Below are positions 9,011-16,927 of a stretch of DNA of 64,000 nt, piece after piece. The DNA lies in the NCBI GenBank assembly GCA_964487565.1, contig CAZARN010000009.1, positions 11,770 through 75,769 of the forward strand, written 5' to 3'. Both the position numbers and the translations under genes were made by a program. How positions within the stretch are numbered: the first letter of the stretch is position 1; every line of letters begins with the position of its first letter. Origin of the DNA: Phil1 sp964487565 (GTDB lineage: Bacteria; Bacillota; Clostridia; Christensenellales; CAG-138). The notes under the pieces were generated by a model. That model was not told the origin of the DNA, did no database searches, and saw only the letters and a program-made list of their open reading frames with translations.

Positions 9011-10351
9011 ATGGAATATCCGAACTACTATTATGAGAACCCGTCCGGCGACAACGGCAGCGGCGGGAAGAAAAAACGCGGTATCGGCGGCTATGTGATC
9101 ACAGCGGTGGTGTTCACGCTTGTGGGCGCGCTGCTTGCGACGATACTCATGCCGGGCCTTGGCGGGACACAAAGCGGCGCGCAGGCTGAGGCAACGCCGA
9201 CGCCTGACCTCGGCGCGTTCCTTTTCCCGGAAAGCACGCCTGAGGCAACGCCGTCTGAAACGGCACAGCCGGACACGAGCTCCGCGCCAATGATGACGCC
9301 GGAGGCCGCAACCGGAAAAATGCCCGCGCTTGACGGCGTTTTGCCGGTCATAACCGACACGGCCAATCCCATACCGGACATCGTCGAGCAGGTGAGCCCG
9401 GGCGTCGTGGGTATAACGAATTATACCTATGTCACGGATTACGGCGATTATGCCGAACAATCCTCCGGCTCCGGCTTTGTGATATCCTCGGAAGGGTATA
9501 TCCTCACGAACGCCCACGTTGTGGACGGCGCGTCGAAGCTGGGCGTCGTGTTCAACGACGGCACGGAGCTTGAGGCGAGCCTTGTCGGGTATGACAACAC
9601 GACGGATCTTGCGGTGCTTCGCGTTGAGAAGACGGGCCTGTATGCGCTCAAGCTCGGCACTTCGGCGGATATCCGCGTGGGCGAATTTGTGATCGCGATC
9701 GGCGATCCGACGGGGCGCGAGCTTGCCGGCAGCACGACGTTCGGCATAATCAGCGCGTCGCAGCGCACAATAACCATCGACGGACAGACGAACACCTATA
9801 TTCAGGTGGACGCGGCGGTGAACCCCGGCAATTCCGGAGGCCCGCTCATAGACATGAAGGGCGAAGTTATAGGCATCGTTTCCGCAAAAACCGTGACCGC
9901 GAGCTATGACGATTACGGCAACGCGATAAGCGCGGAAGGACTTGGCTTCGCGCTGCCTATCGACGACGTGATAAAGATCGCGCAGCAGCTTATAACCGAC
10001 GGCAGCATAAAGCGTCCGGGCATAGGCATCTCCGTGCTCGACTGGACGGAAGCTTACGCGCAGAAATACGGCACGGTCCAGGGCGTGCTGGTATACTCCG
10101 TCACAAAGGACGGCCCGGGGGACAAGGCGGGCCTTCGCAACAACGATATAATCGTTGAGGTTGACGGGCAAGCAGTGCCGAGCCAAAGCGATTTCGTGGC
10201 GCTCGTGCGCGGCAAAACCGTGGGCGACAGCATCGCGCTCAAGGTTTGGCGCGGCGGGGATTATATCGAAACCACGCTCACGCTCGGCGACCTGAATCAG
10301 ATGGGGAGCGAGCTTGTCGACGGCGAGGCGGACTTCAACTTCTTTGAGTGA
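9011..10351 (+). CDS. htrA: HtrA/DegP-like membrane-anchored serine protease (S1C) with PDZ domain
   Basis: Quality-control protease and chaperone for misfolded exported proteins. A cytoplasmic Gly/Lys-rich head precedes one membrane helix (about 28-48) and a Thr/Pro/Ala-rich linker to about residue 115. The trypsin-like domain carries the triad His169 (LTNAHVVDG), Asp199 (NTTDLAVLRV) and Ser275 (NPGNSGGPL). One PDZ domain covers about 350-430 (GVLVYSVTKDGPGDKAGLR). The 446 residues are typical for Gram-positive HtrA. The ATG at 9011 has GGAGGTG seven bases upstream inside the kinase stop region. The arrangement regulator-kinase-htrA suggests joint control. Confidence 0.92.
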   Translation: MEYPNYYYENPSGDNGSGGKKKRGIGGYVITAVVFTLVGALLATILMPGLGGTQSGAQAEATPTPDLGAFLFPESTPEATPSETAQPDTSSAPMMTPEAATGKMPALDGVLPVITDTANPIPDIVEQVSPGVVGITNYTYVTDYGDYAEQSSGSGFVISSEGYILTNAHVVDGASKLGVVFNDGTELEASLVGYDNTTDLAVLRVEKTGLYALKLGTSADIRVGEFVIAIGDPTGRELAGSTTFGIISASQRTITIDGQTNTYIQVDAAVNPGNSGGPLIDMKGEVIGIVSAKTVTASYDDYGNAISAEGLGFALPIDDVIKIAQQLITDGSIKRPGIGISVLDWTEAYAQKYGTVQGVLVYSVTKDGPGDKAGLRNNDIIVEVDGQAVPSQSDFVALVRGKTVGDSIALKVWRGGDYIETTLTLGDLNQMGSELVDGEADFNFFE

Positions 10352-10371
10352 CAGCCATTTGGTATGCGTAT

Positions 10372-10413
10372 GCCTCCTTTGGGGAAAACTGACCCTGAAG
10401 GAGGCGTTTTTTT
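10372..10413 (+). terminator. Intrinsic terminator whose 3' arm is the ribosome site of the next gene
   Basis: GCCTCCTT (10372-10379) pairs with AAGGAGGC (10398-10405); GGG and CCC extend the inner stem. Seven T residues follow at 10407-10413 and the ATG of the next gene comes immediately at 10414. AAGGAGG is therefore both a terminator arm and a perfect Shine-Dalgarno with nine-base spacing. Confidence 0.8.
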
Positions 10414-10965
10414 ATGCTCAATGACAACAAGGCGAACAAAAGGCGCACCGCGGGCAACGCGATCGGTCTGTTCCTCATGGGGGCGCTGTTCACATTGCTT
10501 GCCGTCACGGAGTTCGCGGATATCACCGGGGAAGGCGCAGAGCCGCCGCAAACCGGGGACGTCGGCACGGCAAGAGAAACGGTATTATCCGCAAACGAGG
10601 TGACGGAATATGTCACGCGCTTCACGCTCTGCGATCATGAGGTCACGCGCACGGTGACCGGCGCGGACGCGGGCCTCACAAGGCGCGGCCTTGCAGAGGC
10701 GCACGAAGGATACGAGGTGGAGCTTTTCGATGAAGATCACGCGCGCCTCACACGCACGGCCGACGGCTGCTGCGCAGCGCACTATACGCTGCGCGCGGGC
10801 ACGGGGGAGCTCATCATAACGCGGCGCGACGAAACGACGCTTGAGGACGTTGAGGTCATGCGAATAAAAACAGACGCTGTGCCGCAGGACGCCGCAGGCC
10901 TGGCGCAGGGGATCACATTTGACACCCTGGAGGAGATAAACGCATATCTTGAGGGCGCGGAATAA
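10414..10965 (+). CDS. Hypothetical membrane-anchored protein
   Basis: No family recognised. A basic N-terminus (NKANKRRT) precedes one hydrophobic helix (about residues 15-35), after which about 145 mostly hydrophilic, beta-rich residues follow, so the bulk is probably outside the membrane. The start is supported by a perfect AAGGAGG site, but that site sits in the 3' arm of a terminator, so the protein can only be made when the hairpin is not formed. It lies between htrA and ruvC and may be read through from the htrA operon. Confidence 0.65.
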   Translation: MLNDNKANKRRTAGNAIGLFLMGALFTLLAVTEFADITGEGAEPPQTGDVGTARETVLSANEVTEYVTRFTLCDHEVTRTVTGADAGLTRRGLAEAHEGYEVELFDEDHARLTRTADGCCAAHYTLRAGTGELIITRRDETTLEDVEVMRIKTDAVPQDAAGLAQGITFDTLEEINAYLEGAE

Positions 10966-10975
10966 GGGTAAAACG

Positions 10976-11004
10976 TTGCCTCGGGATTGAAGACGTGTTA
11001 CAAT
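10976..11004 (+). promoter_or_regulatory. Sigma-A-type promoter of ruvCAB
   Basis: TTGCCT at 10976-10981, a 17-base spacer and TACAAT at 10999-11004, with TGT directly before the -10 giving an extended -10. It lies 32 bases upstream of the ruvC start. Confidence 0.7.
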
Positions 11005-11035
11005 TATCCAAGTAATCAATGTGAGGGCGAGCGAT

Positions 11036-11533
11036 TTGATAATACTTGGCATCGATCCGGGCTATGCGATTTTGGGCTACGGCGTACTTGAGGTACACGA
11101 GCGCGGGATGAAGCCTGTGGATTTCGGCGTGATCGAAACCACGGCCGGCGTGCCGTTCCCTGAAAGGCTCGAAAAGCTGTACACGGGCACAAAGCAGCTT
11201 CTTATGATGTTCAAGCCGGAGTGCGTCGTCTTCGAGGAGCTTTTCTTTTACAGGAACACCACGACCGCGCTTCAGGTCGCGGCGGGAAGAGGCGTCGCCA
11301 TGCTTGCGGCGCAGCAGACGGGCGTGCCGCTTTATGAATACACGCCGATGCAGATCAAGCTTTCCGTCACGGGCGACGGTCACGCGGACAAAAAGCAGAT
11401 GCAGCAGATGGTCAAGCTGTTGCTCTCTCTCAAATCCGTGCCGAAGCCGGACGACGCGGCGGACGCGCTTGCGGCCGCGATGTGCCACGCGAACACCATC
11501 GGCCCCGCGGTGGAGCAATTCAGGATAAAGTGA
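11036..11533 (+). CDS. ruvC: Holliday junction resolvase RuvC
   Basis: Dimeric endonuclease that cuts Holliday junctions produced in recombination. The catalytic acidic residues are in place: Asp7 (ILGIDPG), Glu67 (VVFEELFF), and the C-terminal pair in KPDDAADALAAA. The TTG at 11036 is preferred to the GTG at 11021, because it gives the standard family N-terminus and places GAGGG eight bases upstream; the length is then 165 residues. First gene of the ruvC-ruvA-ruvB operon. Confidence 0.95.
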   Translation: MIILGIDPGYAILGYGVLEVHERGMKPVDFGVIETTAGVPFPERLEKLYTGTKQLLMMFKPECVVFEELFFYRNTTTALQVAAGRGVAMLAAQQTGVPLYEYTPMQIKLSVTGDGHADKKQMQQMVKLLLSLKSVPKPDDAADALAAAMCHANTIGPAVEQFRIK

Positions 11534-11543
11534 AGGACACGCC

Positions 11544-12152
11544 ATGTACGCACATATAAGAGGCAAGGTTCAGGAAATAGAGACCGACCGCGCGGTGATC
11601 GAGGCCGCGGGGGTGGGGTATGAGCTTATCTGCCCGTCTTCGACGCTCAAATGCCTGCACGGCGGGCAGGAGCATCTGCTTTATACCCATTTCGGCTTTT
11701 CATCCACGCAGGAAACGATGACCCTTTACGGGTTTGAAACAAAGGAGGAGCGGACGATGTTCCGCCGCCTCATCGCCGTGACGCGCATAGGGCCGAAGCT
11801 TGCGCTTTCGGTGCTTTCCGCGCTTTCGGTTTCGGATATTGCGGCGGCGATACTCACGGAGAACGCGGCCGCGTTCGACAGGGTGCCAGGCATGGGCAGA
11901 AAGACCGCCGCACGGGTGCTTCTTGAGCTTAAAGAGAAGATAAGTCCGGAAGATATGGCGGGAAGTCCGATGGCCGCGTCGGCCGCGGACGCAAAGGGCA
12001 TGGATATGCGCGCGGAGGCGGTAGCGGCGCTGGTATCGCTCGGCTACGACGGGGTGACGGCAGGGCGCGCGGTTTCGGCCGTGCCTGAATGCGCGCGCGT
12101 GGAGGATGTGATAACACAGGCGCTGCGTGAGATCGCCTCGAAAGGACGCTGA
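11544..12152 (+). CDS. ruvA: Holliday junction branch-migration subunit RuvA
   Basis: Tetrameric junction-binding protein that loads RuvB. Domain I is the OB fold (start MYAHIRGKVQEI), domain II has the two helix-hairpin-helix motifs (ALSVLSALSVSDI, RVPGMGRKTAARVLLELKEK), and domain III (about 150-202) is the RuvB-contacting bundle with SLGYDGVTAGRAV. The 202 residues are normal. It starts ten bases after ruvC and ends five bases before ruvB. Confidence 0.95.
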   Translation: MYAHIRGKVQEIETDRAVIEAAGVGYELICPSSTLKCLHGGQEHLLYTHFGFSSTQETMTLYGFETKEERTMFRRLIAVTRIGPKLALSVLSALSVSDIAAAILTENAAAFDRVPGMGRKTAARVLLELKEKISPEDMAGSPMAASAADAKGMDMRAEAVAALVSLGYDGVTAGRAVSAVPECARVEDVITQALREIASKGR

Positions 12153-12157
12153 AGCAG

Positions 12158-13186
12158 ATGGAAGAAAGACTGATAACCTCATCCATGCTCGCCGAGGACG
12201 ATGTTTCGGAGCTGAGCCTGCGCCCGAAATTCCTCAACGAATATATCGGCCAGCACAACGTGAAGGAACATATGCGCATATATATCGAAGCCGCCAAGAA
12301 AAGGTCCGAGCCGCTCGATCACGCGCTGCTGTACGGCCCTCCGGGCCTTGGCAAGACGACGCTTGCCGCGATAATCGCAAACGAGATGGGCGGGAACCTT
12401 CGCATAACAAGCGGCCCCGCGATAAGCCATGCGGGCGATCTTGCGGCGCTTTTGTCCAACCTCCAGGCCGGGGACGTGCTTTTTATTGATGAGATCCACA
12501 GGCTCAACGCGACCGTTGAAGAGGTGCTCTATCCCGCGATGGAGGATTTTGCATACGATATTATCATCGGCAAGGGGCCTTCCGCCCATTCAATAAGGCT
12601 GGAGCTGCCGCATTTCACGCTTGTGGGCGCGACGACGCGCATGGGCCTGCTGACCTCCCCGCTGCGGGATCGTTTCGGCATAAAGGAGCAGCTCGAGCTT
12701 TACAGGCCGGAGGATCTGATGGAGATCATCACGCGCAGCGCCGGGATACTCAACATATCGCTCGACGAGGAAGGTGCGCTTGAGATCGCCTCCCGCTCGC
12801 GCGGAACGCCGAGGATCGTGAACAGACTGCTCAAGCGCGTGAGGGATTATGCGGAGGTCCGCGGAAGCGGCACGATCGATCTTGAAACGGCGCGCGCGGG
12901 GCTTGACATGCTCTCGATAGACGAGCTGGGCCTTGACGCGGTCGACCGCAGGATGCTGCTTGTCATGATCGAAAAATTCGGCGGCAGACCCGTAGGCCTT
13001 GACACGATCGCCGCGGCCACGGGCGACGACGCCACCACGATAGAGGATGTGTATGAGCCGTATCTGTTGCAGACCGGGCTCATCGCACGCACGCCGCGCG
13101 GCAGGATAGTGATGCCGGCGGGATATAAGCACATGGGATATGCGCCCCCGGACGCTGCGGCGCGCCAGGAGCGGATGGAAATATAA
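12158..13186 (+). CDS. ruvB: Holliday junction branch-migration ATPase RuvB
   Basis: Hexameric AAA+ motor that drives branch migration with RuvA. The sequence has RPKFLNEYIGQ near the start, Walker A GPPGLGKTTLA, Walker B FIDEIHRL, sensor 1 GATTRMGLLTSPLRDRFG with the arginine finger, and the C-terminal winged helix with RTPRGR. The 342 residues match the family. No strong ribosome site is seen before the ATG at 12158, consistent with coupling to ruvA five bases upstream. Confidence 0.96.
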   Translation: MEERLITSSMLAEDDVSELSLRPKFLNEYIGQHNVKEHMRIYIEAAKKRSEPLDHALLYGPPGLGKTTLAAIIANEMGGNLRITSGPAISHAGDLAALLSNLQAGDVLFIDEIHRLNATVEEVLYPAMEDFAYDIIIGKGPSAHSIRLELPHFTLVGATTRMGLLTSPLRDRFGIKEQLELYRPEDLMEIITRSAGILNISLDEEGALEIASRSRGTPRIVNRLLKRVRDYAEVRGSGTIDLETARAGLDMLSIDELGLDAVDRRMLLVMIEKFGGRPVGLDTIAAATGDDATTIEDVYEPYLLQTGLIARTPRGRIVMPAGYKHMGYAPPDAAARQERMEI

Positions 13187-13202
13187 AACAGGAGGATGAC
13201 GC

Positions 13203-14063
13203 ATGATGGGACGCAGAATAAGGGAGCTTGAAGCCGCCGTCGAAAGCAGGAACAACGAAATAATGCAGCTCAAGCTGCGCATTGATGAGCTCAACGCCAC
13301 CGTTGCGCAATACAGGACGCAGGAGACGGCGATCGCCGGCGCGCTCACACGGGCGCAGACAGCGGCGACGGGCATAATAAAGGACGCGGAGAACGAGCGG
13401 GACAAAATACTTGAGCAGGCCGATGCGAAGAACGCGGAGGCTTCGCGCGAGGCGGGGGAGATAATCGAGGACGCGAAGCACCGCGCGGATATGATCGAGC
13501 AGGACGCGAAGGACAAGGCGAAGGATACCGCCTCGCGCGCGGAGGGATTCATGGAGAATTACCGCGCGAACGCGCAGAAGCTCAACGATGAGATAAAGCG
13601 CGTGGCAGCGGAGGCCGCGAAGTATGCGGATGAGTTTTCAAAGCGCGCAGCGGGGCTTGACCTCGGCGCGGTGATCGAGATGGCGGGCGAATACCGCGGC
13701 GCGGCAATGGCGACGGAGAATTATGCCGAGCCTCTGCCCGATGATTACAGCGATCCCAAAACGCTCATGCACAGCATTTATGCGATAGAACGCCGCAGCG
13801 AGCCGGATGACGAAGCGGCCGGCGCTGCTGACGCGCGGGAAACGCCGGCTGACGCGCGGGAGACGCCGGCTGACGCGGCGGTGCAGGCCGAGCCTTCGCC
13901 GGAGCCGGAGCCGGAACCGCCCGCGGCTGAGGATCTGACGGACGCTGACGAGGAGCATGTTTGGACGGTCGAGGAGATCGTGGAACGCACGAACGCGGAT
14001 GAAAACGCCGCGATCGACGACGAGCTGAACGCCATAATCGAGGACGTGCTCAAGGGTTCTTGA
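13203..14063 (+). CDS. DivIVA-like coiled-coil protein with acidic C-terminal tail
   Basis: After a short start, residues 5-175 form a long coiled coil (RIRELEAAVESRNNEI onward); the stretch ETAIAGALTRAQTAATGI with ENERDKIL is similar to the second half of DivIVA proteins, which mark curved membrane and organise division or polar growth. The usual DivIVA membrane-binding N-terminus is not evident, so assignment is partial. The region after about residue 200 is Ala/Glu/Pro-rich and acidic and contains a 7-residue tandem repeat. The function is probably structural at the envelope, which is inference. It follows ruvB by 16 bases with AGGAGG upstream. Confidence 0.6.
   Translation: MMGRRIRELEAAVESRNNEIMQLKLRIDELNATVAQYRTQETAIAGALTRAQTAATGIIKDAENERDKILEQADAKNAEASREAGEIIEDAKHRADMIEQDAKDKAKDTASRAEGFMENYRANAQKLNDEIKRVAAEAAKYADEFSKRAAGLDLGAVIEMAGEYRGAAMATENYAEPLPDDYSDPKTLMHSIYAIERRSEPDDEAAGAADARETPADARETPADAAVQAEPSPEPEPEPPAAEDLTDADEEHVWTVEEIVERTNADENAAIDDELNAIIEDVLKGS
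13827..13877 (+). repeat. 21-bp in-frame tandem repeat in the DivIVA-like gene
   Basis: Two adjacent 21-base units (13827-13847 and 13848-13868), differing by one base, encode ADARETP twice, with nine bases of a third unit. Such in-frame repeats change copy number easily, so length may vary between strains. Confidence 0.85.
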
Positions 14064-14089
14064 CGAAACCTGAAGCGCGGTGATATAAT
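14060..14089 (+). promoter_or_regulatory. Sigma-A-type promoter of the proS T-box transcript
   Basis: TTGACG at 14060-14065, an 18-base spacer, and TATAAT at 14084-14089 preceded by TGA, giving an extended -10. The -35 overlaps the stop codon of the upstream gene. Confidence 0.8.
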
Positions 14090-14103
14090 CAACCGAATAA
14101 TAG

Positions 14104-14313
14104 CTTTGAACGGGAAAATTCGCATCATCCTTCGAAAAAGAGAACGTGCCCCGCGGCTGAAAGGGCGCGCGCGTGAGGATCGCGATGTCCGGCCCCGGGA
14201 GCCGCGCGGAGGTAATGCCGTGCCGAAGGAGAGCGCGTTAAGCTCATAAGAGACCAAATTAAGGTGGTACAGCGGGTATCTATCCGCCCTTATGCAAATA
14301 GGGGCGGTTTTTT
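14104..14313 (+). ncRNA. T-box riboswitch, tRNA-Pro-sensing
   Basis: The leader carries the T-box core AAGGTGGTACAGCG at 14261-14274, whose TGGTA-type bulge pairs with the uncharged acceptor end of tRNA. The terminator follows: CCGCCC (14284-14289) with GGGCGG (14302-14307) and a T tract at 14308-14313. Upstream, GAGAAC and GGCTGAAAGG are typical stem I landmarks, and a CCC in the run at 14193-14196 is a plausible proline specifier codon. Binding of uncharged tRNA-Pro should form the antiterminator and raise proS expression. The exact specifier position is inferred, since the leader was not folded computationally. Confidence 0.88.
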
Positions 14314-14342
14314 ATTGCAAAAAAAGTTTGGAGGATATTTTT

Positions 14343-15791
14343 ATGGCAAAGAAGAACGATAACGAGTTCGTTCAGCATATCGCGTCACGCACGGAGGATT
14401 TTCCCCAGTGGTATACGGACGTGATACTCAAGACCGACATGGTGGATTATTCCGACGTGAAGGGCTGCATGGTCATCAAGCCTTACGGTTACGGCGTGTG
14501 GGAGCTCATCCAGCAGCAGATGGACGCGCGCTTCAAGGCCACTGGGCACAAAAACGCATATTTCCCCCTGTTTATCCCCGAAAGCCTGCTTTTGAAGGAG
14601 GCGGAGCATGTTGAAGGCTTCGCGCCCGAGGTGGCGTGGGTCACGATGGGCGGAACGGAGCAGCTCACCGAGCGTCTTGCCGTGCGTCCCACAAGCGAAA
14701 CGATAATCGGCTCCATGTATTCGCGCTGGATACAGTCGTGGCGCGATCTGCCGATGCTGATGAACCAGTGGTGCAACGTCGTGCGCTGGGAGAAGAGCAC
14801 GAGGCCTTTCCTGCGCACGAGCGAGTTCCTTTGGCAGGAAGGTCACACGGCGCACGCGACCGCCGAGGAGGCGCAGGAGGAAACCATGCGCATGCTCGGC
14901 GTATATAAGGATTTTGCGGAAAACGTGCTTGCGATCCCCGTCATAACCGGACAGAAGAGCGAAAAGGAAAAATTCGCAGGCGCGGACGCCACATATACCA
15001 TGGAGGCCATGATGCAGGACGGCAAGGCGCTGCAAATGGGCACCTCGCACAACCTCGGGCAGAATTTTGCCAAGGGATATGACATAACGTATCTCAGCCG
15101 CGAGGGCAAGCTCGAGTATTGCTACACGACATCATGGGGCACCTCCACACGCATGATCGGCGGCATAATAATGGTCCACGGCGACGATCGCGGCCTTGTG
15201 CTGCCCCCCCGCGTCGCCCCCACGCAGCTTGTTATACTGCCCATCGCGCAGCATAAGGAAGGCGTGCTCGACAAGGCGTATGAGCTGAAGCGGATGCTTG
15301 CGGACGCAGGCGTGCGCGTGGAGCTTGACGATTCGGAAAACAGCGCGGGCTGGAAGTTCAACGAGTGGGAGATGAAGGGCGTGCCTATTCGCCTTGAGGT
15401 CGGCCCCAAGGATATCGAGAATAACCAGGTGGTGCTCGTGCGGCGCGATAACCTCGAAAAGAGCTTCGTTTCCATGGACGGCCTTGCGGAAACTGTCAAG
15501 AAGCTGCTCGACGACGTGCATGACGGCATGTTCAGCAAAGCGCTTGCCTTCCGCGAGGAAAAAACCGTCAACGCCACCGATATGGAGCAGTTCAAGGCCG
15601 GCGTGGAGCACGGGTTCGTGCGCGCGATGTGGTGCGGCGAGCGGGAATGCGAGGACGCGATAAAGGCGGAAACAGGCGCGACAACGCGCTGCATGCCCTT
15701 CGATCACGCCCATGAGGAAGAGCTTGGCCATGTGTGCGTGCATTGCGGAAAGCCCGCGAAGAAGCTGATGTATTTCGCAAAGTCATATTGA
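14343..15791 (+). CDS. proS: Prolyl-tRNA synthetase, archaeal/eukaryotic-like type
   Basis: Charges tRNA-Pro with proline in the cytoplasm. The short form (482 residues) begins with EFVQHIASRTEDFPQWY and lacks the editing insertion of the bacterial type; class II motifs are seen around FPLFIPESLL, RWEKSTRPFLRTSEFLWQEGHT and TSWGTSTRMIGG. The anticodon-binding domain follows PRVAPTQLVILPI, and a C-terminal zinc-like site CHCGKP is near the end (VCVHCGKPAKKLMYFAKSY). The ATG at 14343 has GGAGG ten bases upstream. Control is by the T-box leader directly upstream. Confidence 0.95.
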   Translation: MAKKNDNEFVQHIASRTEDFPQWYTDVILKTDMVDYSDVKGCMVIKPYGYGVWELIQQQMDARFKATGHKNAYFPLFIPESLLLKEAEHVEGFAPEVAWVTMGGTEQLTERLAVRPTSETIIGSMYSRWIQSWRDLPMLMNQWCNVVRWEKSTRPFLRTSEFLWQEGHTAHATAEEAQEETMRMLGVYKDFAENVLAIPVITGQKSEKEKFAGADATYTMEAMMQDGKALQMGTSHNLGQNFAKGYDITYLSREGKLEYCYTTSWGTSTRMIGGIIMVHGDDRGLVLPPRVAPTQLVILPIAQHKEGVLDKAYELKRMLADAGVRVELDDSENSAGWKFNEWEMKGVPIRLEVGPKDIENNQVVLVRRDNLEKSFVSMDGLAETVKKLLDDVHDGMFSKALAFREEKTVNATDMEQFKAGVEHGFVRAMWCGERECEDAIKAETGATTRCMPFDHAHEEELGHVCVHCGKPAKKLMYFAKSY

Positions 15792-15827
15792 TCGAAAACC
15801 GATCGTGAAAAAACGGCCTTCGCGCAA

Positions 15828-15857
15828 GCGGAGGCCGATGCTTTGAAGGAGTGGGTA
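15828..15857 (-). terminator. Strand-specific hairpin with T tract on the - strand
   Basis: A ten-pair stem (15834-15843 with 15848-15857) closes a GCAA loop. Read on the - strand it is followed by six T residues (15833-15828), so it would stop transcription entering proS antisense from the right. On the + strand only an A tract precedes it, and no T tract follows. Confidence 0.6.
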
Positions 15858-16504
15858 TGGATACTGCATTTCATCGGATAGACGTTGAAAACTGGGCGCG
15901 CCGCGACGAGTTTGAAAGCTTCACGCGCGCGGGCTGCGGGTTCACAATGACTGCACAAGCGGACATAACGCCGCTTTTTGATCATGCCGGGGCAAACGGT
16001 CTGAAGCTTTATCCCCTCATGGTGTGGGCGGCGATACGCACGGCCAACGCGCATCGCGAGTTCAGATACGGCTATGAGGGCGCTTTCGGCTATTACGACA
16101 CGGTGCATCCCATGTTCTTTGATCTCACAAAGGAAGGCAATGTCAAAAGCCTCGTCGCACAGTACAGGGAAAACGCCGTGGAGCAGGTCGAGGAGATAGA
16201 GCGCGTGCGGCGCATGTATCAAAACGTCGACGAATATCAGCCGCAGGACTTTTCGCAGAACGTGATAAACATATCGTCCGTGCCGTGGACGCGCTTCACG
16301 GGGCTTTCGTTTTCGCTGCAATATGTGGCGACGTATTACGCGCCGATAATCACCTTCGGCAAATATGAAAAGAAGGACGGAAAAATCACCGTCCCCCTCG
16401 CCGTATACATGAATCACGCGGTGTGCGACGGCAGTCATGCCGCCCTCTTCATCGATGAGTTCCAAAGGTTCGCCGCGACGCTCAATCCTTCGCGCGGCGC
16501 TTGA
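15857..16504 (+). CDS. CatA-like O-acetyltransferase (chloramphenicol acetyltransferase fold)
   Basis: Trimeric acetyl-CoA-dependent acetyltransferase family. The 215 residues follow CAT: FTRAGCGFTMTAQADITPL near the start, YPLMVWAAIRTANAHREFR, HPMFFDLTKEG, and the active-site block MNHAVCDGSHAALF, which keeps the catalytic His and Asp of the HxxxDG motif. Chloramphenicol resistance cannot be concluded from sequence; many chromosomal homologues acetylate other hydroxyl compounds. The ATG at 15857 has a GGAG upstream. Its last 23 bases overlap, tail to tail, the end of the next gene on the opposite strand. Confidence 0.8.
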   Translation: MDTAFHRIDVENWARRDEFESFTRAGCGFTMTAQADITPLFDHAGANGLKLYPLMVWAAIRTANAHREFRYGYEGAFGYYDTVHPMFFDLTKEGNVKSLVAQYRENAVEQVEEIERVRRMYQNVDEYQPQDFSQNVINISSVPWTRFTGLSFSLQYVATYYAPIITFGKYEKKDGKITVPLAVYMNHAVCDGSHAALFIDEFQRFAATLNPSRGA

Positions 16505-16895
16505 GCACGATCGCAAGCACGACGCCCGCGGCGAGCATCACAAGGCCGAGCACAATTACGAAAGTACCCATGATGACGACAGGATTTGACGGCTGTATGC
16601 TTTGCGCGACGTCAGTCACCGTCACCGTATAGCCGGGCATAATCCCGGTTGTGTCGAAGGCGTTGAAGGCCCCGAGGCCGAAGCCCGAAACGCTGTCGTT
16701 GAAGCTTTGCTGCATGGATGAGGCTATGCCTCTCATGAGCGCGCCTATCGCCGTGAAAACTGCGCCGGCCACGGCGAGGTATACGCCGAAAAGCCGGCCG
16801 TAACGCCTGATGAGACGCCCTATTGCGCCGGGTATGGAATCCACCCGCGACGCGCCGGGCGCGTACAACCGCGAAAGGCCGGAAGTGTTTGTCAA
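16482..16895 (-). CDS. Hypothetical two-helix membrane protein
   Basis: No family recognised. After a basic segment (IGRLIRRYGR) there is a first helix (about residues 36-57, GVYLAVAGAVFTAIGALM), an external loop of about 45 residues, and a second helix (about 108-130, VVIMGTFVIVLGLVMLAAGV) closed by basic KRRAKD. The start is uncertain: TTG at 16895 and GTG at 16844 are both in frame with no clear ribosome site. It may be co-transcribed after the GNAT gene, whose stop is 33 bases upstream. Confidence 0.5.
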   Translation of the reverse strand: MTNTSGLSRLYAPGASRVDSIPGAIGRLIRRYGRLFGVYLAVAGAVFTAIGALMRGIASSMQQSFNDSVSGFGLGAFNAFDTTGIMPGYTVTVTDVAQSIQPSNPVVIMGTFVIVLGLVMLAAGVVLAIVLKRRAKD

Positions 16896-16927
16896 CCGAT
16901 GGTTGCATGGCCGGTATGCGGGCGATA

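Noticed and set aside
15857..16504. Acquired chloramphenicol resistance gene
   Set aside because: No mobile element or base-composition change is seen around it; many chromosomal CatA-like proteins act on other substrates.
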